Assembly: GCA_944322305.1 (NCBI GenBank) | Contig: CALUOP010000002.1 | Location: 62,001-126,000 of the forward strand | Length of the DNA: 64,000 bases | Source: an uncultured Coriobacteriaceae bacterium | GTDB lineage: Bacteria; Actinomycetota; Coriobacteriia; Coriobacteriales; Coriobacteriaceae | Direction of reading: 5' to 3' | Shown: positions 11,030-19,608 of the stretch, piece by piece | Numbering within the stretch: position 1 is the stretch's first letter | Layout: each line of letters opens with the position of its first letter | The notes under the pieces: generated by a model | Database searches by the model: none | Told to the model about the DNA's origin: nothing | Seen by the model: only the letters and a program-made list of their open reading frames with translations | Translations under genes and position numbers: made by a program

Positions 11030-11935
11030 CTACGCCATCCGGCTGATGATGTCCAGCACCAGGGCCGAGGCGCTGCGCGCGTACTCCGCGATGTCGAAGC
11101 GGCGGGCGCTGAACGCGTCGTACGCCTCGTCGCAGTTGTCCGAGATGGCCCGCAACACCAGGCAGTCTACGCCGTTGCGCGCGCAGACGTGCGCGATGGC
11201 CGCGCCCTCCATCTCGGCGCAGTCGCCGCGCGTCTGCTCGAGGGCGCGCCCGCGCAGCTCGGCGCCGGTGACGAAGCGGTTGCCCGTGGCAACGCAGCCG
11301 GTGAGGAAGCGCTGGGGCTCGGGAGCGGCAGGGGCGGCGGGGGACTCGGCGTCCTGGCGGCCGCCGTAGCTGGGGCTCTTCTTATCCAAACCGGCCAGGT
11401 AGGCGCTGGGGCCTTCGGCGGCGTTGGAGGCTGCGGGCGGAATCTGCTCGTAGCCGCGGGCGACAAGCGCCTGCTCGGCAAGCGAAACCAGCGCGGGCGT
11501 GCTGGAAAACTCCTCGAGCCCGGGGGCGGACTCGGCGATGAGCGCGTTGTCGGTGTCGGTGTAGCGCAGCGTGCGGCCGACCACCACGTCGGCAATGTGC
11601 AGCGCGGGGTTGAGGCCGCCGGCGATGCCGGAGAAGATCACCGCTTGGGGGGCGTAGACGTCGATCATGTGCTGGGTGGCTGCGGCGGCGTTGACCGTTC
11701 CCATGCCGGCAACGGTGGCGGCTATCTGCGCGTTTGCGTAGGTGCCGAGAACCACCTCCCCCATGGCGTCGGTGCGCGCGGATGCGTCCGCGAGCTCCTC
11801 GCGGATGAGGTTCACCTCTTGCTGCAGGGCGCCGATCACCACGATGGTTGCCGGGGCGCCGGGCTTGCGCGCGGGGGCTGCCGGGGGCTGGGCTGCCGAG
11901 GGGTTGGCAGCGGGCGTGTTGTTGGCTTGGCTCAT
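11030..11935 (-). CDS. mtnN: 5'-methylthioadenosine/S-adenosylhomocysteine nucleosidase
   Basis: A 301-residue purine nucleoside phosphorylase-fold enzyme. It hydrolyses MTA and SAH to adenine plus the thioribose, feeding methionine salvage and relieving methyltransferase inhibition. Seen: 'VIGALQQEVNLIREEL', 'TVAGMGTVNAA', 'VIFSGIAGGL', the substrate Met/Glu in 'AEMEGAAIAHV', and the catalytic Asp in 'LRAISDNCDE'. The start is ATG 11935 with AAGGAG upstream. It has an Ala/Pro-rich N-terminal tail of about 25 residues and a disordered insert of about 45 residues (about 11309-11440) before 'FLTGCVATGNRFV'. Both are absent from typical roughly 230-residue homologues. Confidence 0.9.
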   Translation of the reverse strand: MSQANNTPAANPSAAQPPAAPARKPGAPATIVVIGALQQEVNLIREELADASARTDAMGEVVLGTYANAQIAATVAGMGTVNAAAATQHMIDVYAPQAVIFSGIAGGLNPALHIADVVVGRTLRYTDTDNALIAESAPGLEEFSSTPALVSLAEQALVARGYEQIPPAASNAAEGPSAYLAGLDKKSPSYGGRQDAESPAAPAAPEPQRFLTGCVATGNRFVTGAELRGRALEQTRGDCAEMEGAAIAHVCARNGVDCLVLRAISDNCDEAYDAFSARRFDIAEYARSASALVLDIISRMA

Positions 11936-12188
11936 GGGTGCTCCTTGGTCTGGGTGCTGGCGCCTGCGGCGCGCCGGCGATGCGTTGGTTTCTAGCATAC
12001 CCGTTCGCGCGGCCGCGTTGCGCCCCGCTGCGCGCGTCGCGTCCGCGCGGCGCCCCCGTTGTAAGAAAAGCGTCACCATCCGTTAAGGCTGCCTTAAGGA
12101 GCCGCGCGGTACCGTGGGACCGTACGAAAACGTGTGCGATAAACGCCGCGTCCCGGGCTTTGCGGGACGGCGTGCCGGGGAGGGGCTC

Positions 12189-13517
12189 ATGGTGGTGCGG
12201 ACGGGCACGGGTGCGGGTGCCGGGGCGGACGGTTTTCCGCGGCGTGCCGCGCGGCCGGAGGATTTTGGGGAAGGCGCAGGTCAGCGTGGCGGAAGGCGGG
12301 CGGACGCGCCCGCGGGCTTCGCTGCGGTCTCTTCGGCGGCTGCACGCGCAAAATCGGCTGCGCACGCAAAAGCGGCCGTACCTTCAAATCCGGCTGTGCG
12401 CGCAAATCCGTATGCGGGGGCGCAGCCCATCAGGACGGGCGCCCTTTCCGCACGCGGTCTTTCCGCTGCGGTGCGTCGCCTGAGCGCGCGGGGCCACGCC
12501 GGTGCGCGGTCGGTCGGCGCGGCCCGTGCACCGCGGGTTGGCGCGGCCGCAGGCAACCTGCGAGCGAACGCCGCCCCGACAGCGCCGCAAGCGCGTGAGG
12601 CTCCGCGCGGGGCTCAGGCGCAGGGCGCTTCCGGCGACGCCTGTCTGCGGGCAAACAGCGCGCCACCCGCCCCGCACTCGCGCGAGGCATTGTCCACGTC
12701 ACGGGCGCATGGTGGCTCCGGCTTTTCGCGGGGATATGGCGCGGCGTACCCGTCGCAGGGCACATACGCTGCAGACTCGCTGTCGCAGCGCTCCGGGGCT
12801 CCGCATGCCCGCTCTTCTCGCCCGCGCGGGGTGCCGGCGCGCCAGCTGCGCTTCTCGCGCAAGCCCAGCCCCCGCGTGCGCGCGGTCGCCGTGGTGGCGT
12901 GCTGCGTGGCCGTGTTCGGCGCGATCATGCTGGTGGTGCTCAACGCCAACGCGCGCACGGGACTGCCGGGTGGCGTCGCGGTGTTTGGCGAGGTGGCGCC
13001 TGAGAGTACGCCGCAAAGCGCGTGGCGCCAGGGCCAGATGCCGTTTCTGTACCAAACCGACCGGCAGTGGGCCTCCGAGCCCTACGCCGGCTCTACGGTG
13101 GGCGAGGCCGGCTGCGGCCCCACCTGCCTGAGCATGGTTTACGTGTTTCTCACCGGCCGCACCGACTTGGACCCGGCCGCCATGTGCCGCTTTTCCGAGC
13201 AGCACGGTTACGTCTCGGACGGCATGACGGCTTGGGCGTTCATGACCGACGGAGCCGCTGAACTGGGGCTTAACGCTTCCGAGGTGCCGGCTGACGCGGA
13301 GTCCGTCACCGCCGAGCTCGCGGCGGGCCGGCCTGTCATCGCCAGCGTGCGACCCGGGGACTTCACCACCACGGGGCACTTCATCGTGCTGGCGGGCCTG
13401 GACGAGAGCGGCCGGCTCGTGGTGCACGACCCCAACAGCGCCAAGCGCAGCGGCGAGACGTGGGACATGGACCGCGTGCTGGATCAGTGCGCGGGGCTGT
13501 GGAGCTTCTCGGCGTGA
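12189..13517 (+). CDS. Membrane-anchored C39-like cysteine peptidase
   Basis: A 442-residue protein. A roughly 230-residue Arg/Ala/Ser-rich low-complexity N-terminal region precedes one transmembrane helix (about 232-253, 'VAVVACCVAVFGAIMLVVL'). A C-terminal Peptidase_C39_2-type domain follows: 'FLYQTDRQW', catalytic Cys in 'EAGCGPTCLSMV', His in 'TTGHFIVLAG' and Asp in 'VVHDPNS'. With one helix after a basic segment, the peptidase domain should face outward. Its substrate is unknown. The start ATG 12189 has GGGGAGGGG upstream; an earlier in-frame GTG (12114) lacks a site. The compositional bias makes the exact start uncertain. Confidence 0.72.
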   Translation: MVVRTGTGAGAGADGFPRRAARPEDFGEGAGQRGGRRADAPAGFAAVSSAAARAKSAAHAKAAVPSNPAVRANPYAGAQPIRTGALSARGLSAAVRRLSARGHAGARSVGAARAPRVGAAAGNLRANAAPTAPQAREAPRGAQAQGASGDACLRANSAPPAPHSREALSTSRAHGGSGFSRGYGAAYPSQGTYAADSLSQRSGAPHARSSRPRGVPARQLRFSRKPSPRVRAVAVVACCVAVFGAIMLVVLNANARTGLPGGVAVFGEVAPESTPQSAWRQGQMPFLYQTDRQWASEPYAGSTVGEAGCGPTCLSMVYVFLTGRTDLDPAAMCRFSEQHGYVSDGMTAWAFMTDGAAELGLNASEVPADAESVTAELAAGRPVIASVRPGDFTTTGHFIVLAGLDESGRLVVHDPNSAKRSGETWDMDRVLDQCAGLWSFSA

Positions 13518-13562
13518 TGGCGCGGGAACCGCGCTCCCGCGGCCGTGCTGCGCGGCGGCGTG

Positions 13563-15080
13563 TCAGGCCCGCTCGAGCACTGCGACCGTCTCAACATGCT
13601 CGGTGTGCGGGAACATGTCAACGGGTGTGACGCGCGCGGGCCGGTAGCCGTGGCCGGCGAGCAGATAGAAGTCGCGCACCTGCGTCTGCGGGTTGCAGCT
13701 TACATATATGATGCGGCGCGGCTCCAGCGCGGCGGCGCTTTGCAGGAACGCCGGCGTGGCGCCGGCGCGCGGCGGGTCCATGATCACCACGTCTGCGCGC
13801 TTGCCGTCGCGCGCGGCGCGCTGCATGGCGCTGGTCGCGTCCTCGTCGATGAACGCGGCGTCCTGCGCTACGTCGTTGAGCTCGGCGTTGCGCTTGGCGT
13901 CCTCGATGGCCTCCGGTGTGCGCTCGACGCCCACGAGCCTGATGCGCCCGCCTGCCTCGCGCGCCGCGGCTGCCGCGCAGATGCCGATGGTGCCGCTGCC
14001 GCAGTAGGCGTCCACCACGGTGTCGCCGTCGCACAGCTCGGCGCCGGCGATGGCGAGGCTGTACAGCACCTCGGTCTGCGCGGGGTTGGTTTGGTAAAAC
14101 GCGGTGGGCGAGATCTCAAACGTGCAGCTCAGGAGCTTGTCGCGCATGCGTGAGGCACCGGCGAGGATGCGGGTTTCGGCACCGAGGATGGCGTTGCCCG
14201 GGCGCTGGTTCACGTTGTGCGCCAGGCAGGTGATGCGCGGGCTGAGGGCTTGCAGGCGCTCGGCCAGCTCGCGCTCGCGGGGGAGCTCCTGGCCGTTGGT
14301 TACCAGCGTGAGCATGCCTTCGCGCGTGCGCCAGCCCAGGCGCAGCACCGCGTGGCGCAGCAGGCCGCGGTGCGTGTCCTCGTTGTAGGCCTTGATGCCC
14401 AGCTCTTCGGCCACGCGCGCCACGCCGTTGAGGATCTCGCGCGCGCCGGCTGCCTCGACCGGGCAGCTTGCGCACGGCACGATGCGGTGCGTGCCAGCGG
14501 CGTAAAAGCCGGCCAGCACCGTGCCACCCTTGCCGGGCGCAAACGGCGTCGCCGCTTTGTGCCGGTAACCCAGCGGCTTCTCCATGCCGGCGATGGGGTC
14601 GATGACGCAGCCGAGCTGTTCCGCGTAGGGGGCGAACAGCTTTTCCATGGCGGCTTGCTTGCGCTCAAGCTGCACGGGGTAGGCCTGGGCTATAAGCGCG
14701 CAGCCGCCGCACTCGTGCGCAATGGGGCAGATGCCCGACGCGCGACGCGGGCGGGGCGCGGCTTGCGGGCGCCCACCGCGCTTACCGTGCGCGGGGTTGC
14801 CCGACGCGCGACGTTGCGTCGGGCAGCCGCCGTCGGTGCGGCGAGATGCGGTGTTTGCGCTGCGGCCTGTGCTGCCATGCTGCGCGTTTGCGCCGTGCGG
14901 CCGCTTGCCGCTGTGCGTGCGCGTGCCGAAGCCGCCGCGGGAGCTCTCTGCGCCATGTGCGGCGGCGCCGCGCTTGCGCGCCGCGCCGCCGGGGCGCCCC
15001 TCGGCCGCCTTGCGCGTCGCGGCCTCACGTGCCTCGCGTTTGCGCTGCTTTTCCAACTTCTTGGCCACGTGCTTGCTCAC
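13563..15080 (-). CDS. 23S rRNA (uracil-C5)-methyltransferase, RlmD/TrmA family
   Basis: A 505-residue class I methyltransferase that makes 5-methyluridine in RNA using SAM. Cysteines for a possible Fe-S cluster occur in 'CPIAHECGGC'. The catalytic domain has 'FYQTNPAQTEVLY', SAM-binding 'VVDAYCGSGTIGI', 'VIMDPPRAG' and the nucleophile in 'IIYVSCNPQTQ', with Glu near the C-terminus ('TEHVETVAVLER'). The TRAM domain is not obvious. Instead a basic Lys/Arg/Ala-rich tail of about 120 residues sits at the N-terminus and may bind RNA. Start: GTG 15080 with AAGGAG 6 bases upstream. RlmD, RlmCD or TrmA specificity cannot be decided from sequence. Confidence 0.87.
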   Translation of the reverse strand: MSKHVAKKLEKQRKREAREAATRKAAEGRPGGAARKRGAAAHGAESSRGGFGTRTHSGKRPHGANAQHGSTGRSANTASRRTDGGCPTQRRASGNPAHGKRGGRPQAAPRPRRASGICPIAHECGGCALIAQAYPVQLERKQAAMEKLFAPYAEQLGCVIDPIAGMEKPLGYRHKAATPFAPGKGGTVLAGFYAAGTHRIVPCASCPVEAAGAREILNGVARVAEELGIKAYNEDTHRGLLRHAVLRLGWRTREGMLTLVTNGQELPRERELAERLQALSPRITCLAHNVNQRPGNAILGAETRILAGASRMRDKLLSCTFEISPTAFYQTNPAQTEVLYSLAIAGAELCDGDTVVDAYCGSGTIGICAAAAAREAGGRIRLVGVERTPEAIEDAKRNAELNDVAQDAAFIDEDATSAMQRAARDGKRADVVIMDPPRAGATPAFLQSAAALEPRRIIYVSCNPQTQVRDFYLLAGHGYRPARVTPVDMFPHTEHVETVAVLERA

Positions 15081-15170
15081 GGCTGCTCCTTGCGATTACC
15101 CGGCGGTGCGTTTTGGTCAACTTGGTATGCAACTTTACCGTATCGGCGTTTCTGAGCCAGCTGGCATGCG

Positions 15171-15311
15171 AACCTCGGACTTAAAGTGCACAACATCACG
15201 GCCCTGCCAAGTAGACAGCCCTGTTACGTGAAACTATTACGAGGTAGGGGAGGTGCGGCGCGCGGGTTTACTTGCGTGGCCCAGCGTGATGTGCACTTTA
15301 AGTCCGAGGTT
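15171..15311. repeat. Large inverted repeat, MITE-like, upstream of rlmD
   Basis: 21-bp perfect arms (15171-15191 and 15291-15311) enclose 99 nt. The complementarity continues inward imperfectly (ATCACG and CAAGTA blocks on both sides), so the whole 140 nt could fold into one long hairpin. No ORF inside. It adjoins the repeat array at 15341. Confidence 0.8.
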
Positions 15312-15340
15312 TGCACGGAACGCTCGGAACGCGGCGCATC

Positions 15341-15470
15341 GAACCGCCAAACGCGCACCGAACCAGCGGCCGCCCGCCAAACGCGTTGCCAACCGCGCAC
15401 CGAACCAGCGACCATCCACCAAAACGCGCCGCCAGCCGCGCACCGAACCGCCAATCGCCCGCCAATTGCC
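15341..15470. repeat. Array 3: 42/43-nt composite direct repeats
   Basis: The 13-mer CGCGCACCGAACC starts at 15352, 15394 and 15437 (steps of 42 and 43). An interleaved CCAA core recurs at 15347, 15377, 15389 and 15419 (steps of 30, 12 and 30). It lies downstream of the small repeat protein and shows no coding character. The spacing matches the arrays at 19.9 and 54.9 kb. Confidence 0.75.
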
Positions 15471-15493
15471 CGTCGAGTACCCGCTGGTTGTCG

Positions 15494-15781
15494 TTATTTG
15501 CGGCCGAAAAGCCCGCCGATCCCACCAAGAAGGTCGCCGATCCCGCCGGGAAGGTTCTCGGTTACGTTGCCCAGGTTCTCTGCTATCCCGCCCAAGCTCT
15601 CGGGAAGGTTCTCGGTGAGGTTGCCCAAACCCTCAGGCAAGTTCTCAGCTACGCCGCTCAAACCCTCGGGCAGGTTTTCCGTCAGGGCCGAAAGATCGAG
15701 GTTCTCGCCCAGGCTCCCCAAGTCCAAGCCGCCGTCGGCAACGGCTCCGGTAACGCGGTCCGCAATGCTTTTGAAGTCCAT
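15494..15781 (-). CDS. Small protein of 11-residue repeats, function unknown
   Basis: A 95-residue protein with N-terminal 'MDFKSIADRVTGAVADGG'. It is followed by tandem 11-residue units of the form L-S/G-x-L/V/I-T/A-ENLPE-G/S (about residues 30-72) and a Gly/Leu/Ile-rich end 'GGIGDLLGGIGGLFGRK'. The regular hydrophobic spacing suggests short amphipathic helices or a membrane-associating surface. No signal peptide or cysteine is present. ATG 15781 has AAAGGAG at ideal distance, which supports real translation. It is monocistronic, flanked downstream by array 3 and the long inverted repeat. I do not recognise a family. Confidence 0.7.
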   Translation of the reverse strand: MDFKSIADRVTGAVADGGLDLGSLGENLDLSALTENLPEGLSGVAENLPEGLGNLTENLPESLGGIAENLGNVTENLPGGIGDLLGGIGGLFGRK

Positions 15782-16090
15782 GGTGCTCCTTTCAGAGGGG
15801 CGCTATGGCGCGCCGCTTGCGCTTGCTGGTGGCAAAGGTACCCGCGCGGTCGCGTTTGTAACGCGGCGCAGCCCTGCCGATCGGCAAACGTGCAGGTGCC
15901 TGGCTGCGGCGCCGCACGCCCTTCAGCAGCGCCTCAGGCTTCCCGCGTCGCATGGTTTTTCGCAGGCACCTGAGGGTTTGCCTCGCGTATTGGGTACCAT
16001 GAGACGAATACGCGCGCCGCGCGGCCCGGCTTTGCCACGAGCATCGCCGCTGCCCTGCGCCGTCCTGTCCCTGCAACCGAGGAAGAACCC
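15782..16090. other. Intergenic stretch with divergent starts, no gene seen
   Basis: This 309-base gap separates the divergent repeat-protein gene and the ABC transporter. A GGTACCAT motif preceded by TTG (about 15993-16000) could serve as an extended -10 for the transporter. A similar motif precedes the membrane gene at 46.3 kb. I see no RNA gene or repeat here. Confidence 0.4.
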
Positions 16091-18757
16091 GTGCTCGAGC
16101 TCAAGCAGATCACCAAAGACTACCAAACCGGCGACACCTGCGTGCACGCCCTCCGCGGCATCAGCGTCACCTTTCGCGACCGCGAGTTCGTGAGCATTCT
16201 GGGGCAGTCGGGCTGCGGCAAGACCACGCTGCTCAACATCATCGGCGGCCTGGACCACTACACCACCGGCGACCTGGTCATCAACGGCCGCTCCACCAAG
16301 AGCTACCGCGACCGCGACTGGGACACCTACCGCAACCACTCGGTGGGCTTCGTGTTCCAGAGCTACAACCTCATCCCGCACCAGACGGTGGTGGCCAACG
16401 TGGAGATGGCCCTGCTTCTCTCGGGCGTGGGCCGCGCCGAGCGCCGCCGCCGCGCCGAGGAGGCGCTCGTCCGCGTGGGCCTGGGCGACCACCTCAACAA
16501 AAAGCCCAACCAGCTCTCCGGCGGTCAGATGCAGCGTGTGGCCATCGCCCGCGCGCTCGTGAACGACCCCGAGATCATCCTGGCCGACGAGCCCACCGGC
16601 GCACTCGACACCGCCACCTCGGTGGAGGTCATGGAGATCTTAAAGGAGCTCTCCCAAGACCGCCTGGTCATCATGGTCACTCACAACCCCGAGCTCGCCG
16701 AGCAGTACTCCGACCGCATCGTGCGCATCCAAGACGGCAAGCTCACCGACGACTCGCGCCCCTGCACGGGCGAGCGCCTCACCGACGAGCAGATCCAGGC
16801 CCACGCCGTGGCCGACGCCAAAAAGGGCAGGCGCTCCATGGGCTTCGCCAGCGCCGTGGCCCTCTCGTTCACCAACCTCATGACCAAGAAGGGTCGCACG
16901 TTCCTCACGGCCTTCGCGGGTTCCATCGGCATCATCGGCATCGCGCTGATCCTCTCGCTCTCCGACGGCGCGCAGAACTACATCAAGGAGACCGAGGAGT
17001 CCACCATGGGCAGCTACCCGCTGTCCATCCAAGAGACCAGCGTGGACCTCGCAAGCCTCATGGGCTCGATGATGGGCGCCTCCGCGGACGCTGCCCAGCC
17101 CAACGACTCGGGTAACGTCGAGAGCAAGGATCTGGTAAACGACATGGTCACCAGCGTGGCCGACGGCGCCAACGAGAACGACATGGTCTCCATCAAGGCC
17201 TGGCTCGACACCAACCCCGACAACCTGAGCGACTACGTCACCGACATCCAGTACGCCTACGACACGCCGCTCAACGTGTACAAAGCCGACACCTCGGACG
17301 GCCCCGTGCAGGTGAACCCGGCCACCGTGATGGAGGCGCTCGGCATCTCCATGGGCTCCACCCAAACCGAGATGATGAGCTCCATGTCGGGCACGGGCGG
17401 CTCGAGCTACGACGTGTGGTCGCCGCTTCTGGCCAACAAGCAAACCTGGGAGCGCGACTACGACGTGGTGGCCGGCCGCATGCCCGAGAGCTGGGACGAG
17501 GTGGTTGTCTACGTCGACAAGAACGACCGCATCTCCGACTACACGCTCTACGCGCTGGGGCTTCTCGACCAGAGCGACCTGCGCGGCATGATGTCCGACG
17601 TCATAGCCGGTCGCGACGTGGAGAAGACCGAGCAGACCAGCTACACCTACGACGACCTCATGGCGCTCGAGTTCAAGCTGCTGCCCGAGAGCGCCAAGTA
17701 CGCCGAGCAGGAAGACGGCACCTGGGCCGACATGAGCGAGGACGAGGCCTACCTGACCGATGCCGTAAACGCCGCCGAAACCGTGCGCGTGGTGGGCATC
17801 GTGCGCCCGAGCGAGGACAACGACGAGACCAACTGGGGCTCGGTCCTCTACACCCCCGAGCTCATGGAGCACTTGGTGGACGAGAACGACGCGGGCGCGG
17901 CCATTGCCGCCCAAGAGGCCAACCCCGACACCGACATCTTCACCGGCGTGCCGTTCCCCGACGACGTGGACACCGAGATGAGCATGGACGACATCGAGAC
18001 GATGATCGCCCAGATGCCGGCGAGCCAGGGCGAGCAGATCCGCGCCTACGTGGATCAGATGCGCGAAAGCGGCATGAGCGACGACGAGATCGCCGCGGCG
18101 TTCCAAGAGCAGCTGGCCGACACCTCGAGCAACGCCACCTACGAGGGCAACCTGGAGAAGCTGGGGCAGGCGAGCCTGGACGACCCGTATTCCATCCAGA
18201 TCTACCCGGTCGACTTCGACGCCAAGGAGCAGGTGGATCAGATCATCGACGACCACAACGACGAGATGGAGGCCGCGGGCCGTGACAGCGAGGTGATCCA
18301 GTACACCGACATCGTGGGGACGCTGATGTCGAGCGTGACCTCCATCGTGAGCTCGCTGACCTACATCCTCATCGCCTTCGTGGCGATCTCTTTGGTGGTG
18401 AGCTCCATCATGATCGGCATCATCACCTACATCAGCGTGCTCGAGCGCACCAAGGAGATCGGCATCCTGCGCGCCATCGGCGCGAGCAAGAGGGACGTGA
18501 GCCGCATCTTCACGGCCGAGACCTTCATCATCGGCTTGGTGAGCGGACTTCTGGGCGTGGGCATCACCGTGCTTCTGGACTTCCCGGTCAACGCCATCAT
18601 CTATGCCATCGCGGGCGTGGAGAACCTGGCTGCGGTGCCCGTGGGCCCGGGCGTGGCGCTCGTGGTGATCTCGGTGGTGCTCTCCTTCGTGGCCGGTCTG
18701 GCCCCGAGCCGTCTGGCGGCCAAGAAGGATCCGGTGACGGCCCTGCGCACGGAGTAG
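16091..18757 (+). CDS. ABC transporter, fused ATPase and FtsX-type permease (MacB-like)
   Basis: An 888-residue fusion. The N-terminal ATPase (about 1-225) has Walker A 'GQSGCGKTT', signature 'LSGGQMQR' and Walker B 'IILADEPTGALD'. The first membrane helix is near residues 275-298 ('FAGSIGIIGIALILSL'). A large acidic extracellular domain follows (about 300-745), then three C-terminal helices with the FtsX 'LERTKEIGILRAIGASKRDV' loop. Such proteins are mechanotransmission exporters or lipoprotein/peptide-handling machines rather than classical importers; the substrate is unknown. Start: GTG 16091 after GAGGAAG. No partner membrane-fusion gene is adjacent. Confidence 0.88.
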   Translation: MLELKQITKDYQTGDTCVHALRGISVTFRDREFVSILGQSGCGKTTLLNIIGGLDHYTTGDLVINGRSTKSYRDRDWDTYRNHSVGFVFQSYNLIPHQTVVANVEMALLLSGVGRAERRRRAEEALVRVGLGDHLNKKPNQLSGGQMQRVAIARALVNDPEIILADEPTGALDTATSVEVMEILKELSQDRLVIMVTHNPELAEQYSDRIVRIQDGKLTDDSRPCTGERLTDEQIQAHAVADAKKGRRSMGFASAVALSFTNLMTKKGRTFLTAFAGSIGIIGIALILSLSDGAQNYIKETEESTMGSYPLSIQETSVDLASLMGSMMGASADAAQPNDSGNVESKDLVNDMVTSVADGANENDMVSIKAWLDTNPDNLSDYVTDIQYAYDTPLNVYKADTSDGPVQVNPATVMEALGISMGSTQTEMMSSMSGTGGSSYDVWSPLLANKQTWERDYDVVAGRMPESWDEVVVYVDKNDRISDYTLYALGLLDQSDLRGMMSDVIAGRDVEKTEQTSYTYDDLMALEFKLLPESAKYAEQEDGTWADMSEDEAYLTDAVNAAETVRVVGIVRPSEDNDETNWGSVLYTPELMEHLVDENDAGAAIAAQEANPDTDIFTGVPFPDDVDTEMSMDDIETMIAQMPASQGEQIRAYVDQMRESGMSDDEIAAAFQEQLADTSSNATYEGNLEKLGQASLDDPYSIQIYPVDFDAKEQVDQIIDDHNDEMEAAGRDSEVIQYTDIVGTLMSSVTSIVSSLTYILIAFVAISLVVSSIMIGIITYISVLERTKEIGILRAIGASKRDVSRIFTAETFIIGLVSGLLGVGITVLLDFPVNAIIYAIAGVENLAAVPVGPGVALVVISVVLSFVAGLAPSRLAAKKDPVTALRTE

Positions 18758-18764
18758 CCCCGCC

Positions 18765-18866
18765 CGCGGCACCACAGCACCGCACCTTGCCCTTCAAGCC
18801 TTCGGGCGCCGCCGTAAGGCGCGCGGCCTCGGCTTTCAGGGCAATCTGCGGTGCTGTGGTGCCGCG
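18765..18866. repeat. Long inverted repeat downstream of the ABC transporter
   Basis: 20-bp perfect arms (18765-18784 and 18847-18866) have further inward partial pairing (TTGCCCT blocks), forming a roughly 100-nt hairpin. It starts 7 bases after the transporter stop codon. Confidence 0.8.
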
Positions 18867-18924
18867 GTCTGCGCGGACAGGCGATGCGCGCAGCACGGCA
18901 GCCTTGGCAAACTTCGACAAACGA

Positions 18925-18970
18925 AACGTCGGGGACTTGACAAAACTTCCGTCGAGTCCCCGACGTTTTC
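18925..18970 (+). terminator. Intrinsic terminator
   Basis: A 17-bp stem with one G-T wobble (18925-18941 with 18951-18967) and a 9-nt loop is followed by TTTTC. It probably ends the ABC transporter transcript. The rest of the gap 18867-19023 shows nothing else. Confidence 0.75.
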
Positions 18971-19023
18971 TTGTATCGAGAGATCGGCCTGAATTCACAT
19001 GCAGACTCACCATGTTCCTATAT

Positions 19024-19051
19024 TTAACATATTGTATTAAGAAATTATACG
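19024..19051 (+). promoter_or_regulatory. Promoter of the DUF2975-like/XRE pair
   Basis: -35 TTAACA (19024-19029) and -10 TATACG (19046-19051) are 16 bp apart in a short AT-rich island that contrasts with the GC-rich surroundings. The start codon at 19076 follows an AGGAGG. Confidence 0.5.
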
Positions 19052-19075
19052 ATAGATATGTAGATAGGAGGAACG

Positions 19076-19594
19076 ATGAGCAAGGATAACCGAGCGGGCG
19101 TGTTGAGGGTTTTTCGTATCGTTTGCGCTGTTCTCGTACTGGCGCTGCTGGGCGTTGCGGTTGTCTATGCGGTGCTCGAGATAAGTCCCGCCGCGACGTT
19201 GGCGGGCCAAGCGACTCGGGCTGGCGATGCGCTGGCGCTTGTTGCTCGCTTTTATCAGTGGATGCTTGCGCGCAAGGTGCTCAACGTTGCGGTGCTGGTG
19301 GTGTGCGCCGCACTGTTCCTGGTGATGGCAGCGAAGAAAAGCGGGCAGTTCGGCAGGGTGCTGTCGATTGCCTTTCTGGTGTTGGGCGTGTTGTTTGCAG
19401 TGCTCGGTGTTGCCAGTTTTTGAGTGGCCGAGCATGCATCTGTGTATTTCCCGTCGATAAGCGATGAGGCGTCGGCGCTTGTCGCAGGCGGGGTGAACGT
19501 GTCGGCCTTCGCCCTGGCGGCGACGTTTGTTCTGCTATCATTCCTGTTCCGGTACGCGCGCGAGCTGTACCTGGATTCAGCTGAGATCTTATAG
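19076..19594 (+). pseudogene. DUF2975-like membrane protein interrupted by an in-frame TGA
   Basis: The first part (19076-19423, 115 residues) has three hydrophobic helices and ends at TGA 19421-19423. The same frame stays open for another 56 codons to TAG 19592-19594 and encodes a fourth helix ('VNVSAFALAATFVLLSFLF') plus a charged tail. Together the 172 codons match the size and four-helix layout of DUF2975 proteins, which are usually paired with a small Cro/CI regulator; that regulator follows at 19609. The start has AGGAGG. Either a nonsense mutation split the gene, or the second part restarts at GTG 19424, which abuts the stop. The family assignment rests on topology and context. Confidence 0.6.
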
Positions 19595-19608
19595 CGACGG
19601 GAGGCGTT

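Noticed and set aside
16640..18775. A 711-codon minus-strand frame opposite the ABC transporter
   Set aside because: His/Val/Gly-rich composition typical of an antisense shadow; no recognisable start or motif.
19421..19423. Selenocysteine codon in the DUF2975-like gene
   Set aside because: No selenocysteine-insertion hairpin is visible directly after the TGA and the position lies in a hydrophobic segment with no redox logic.
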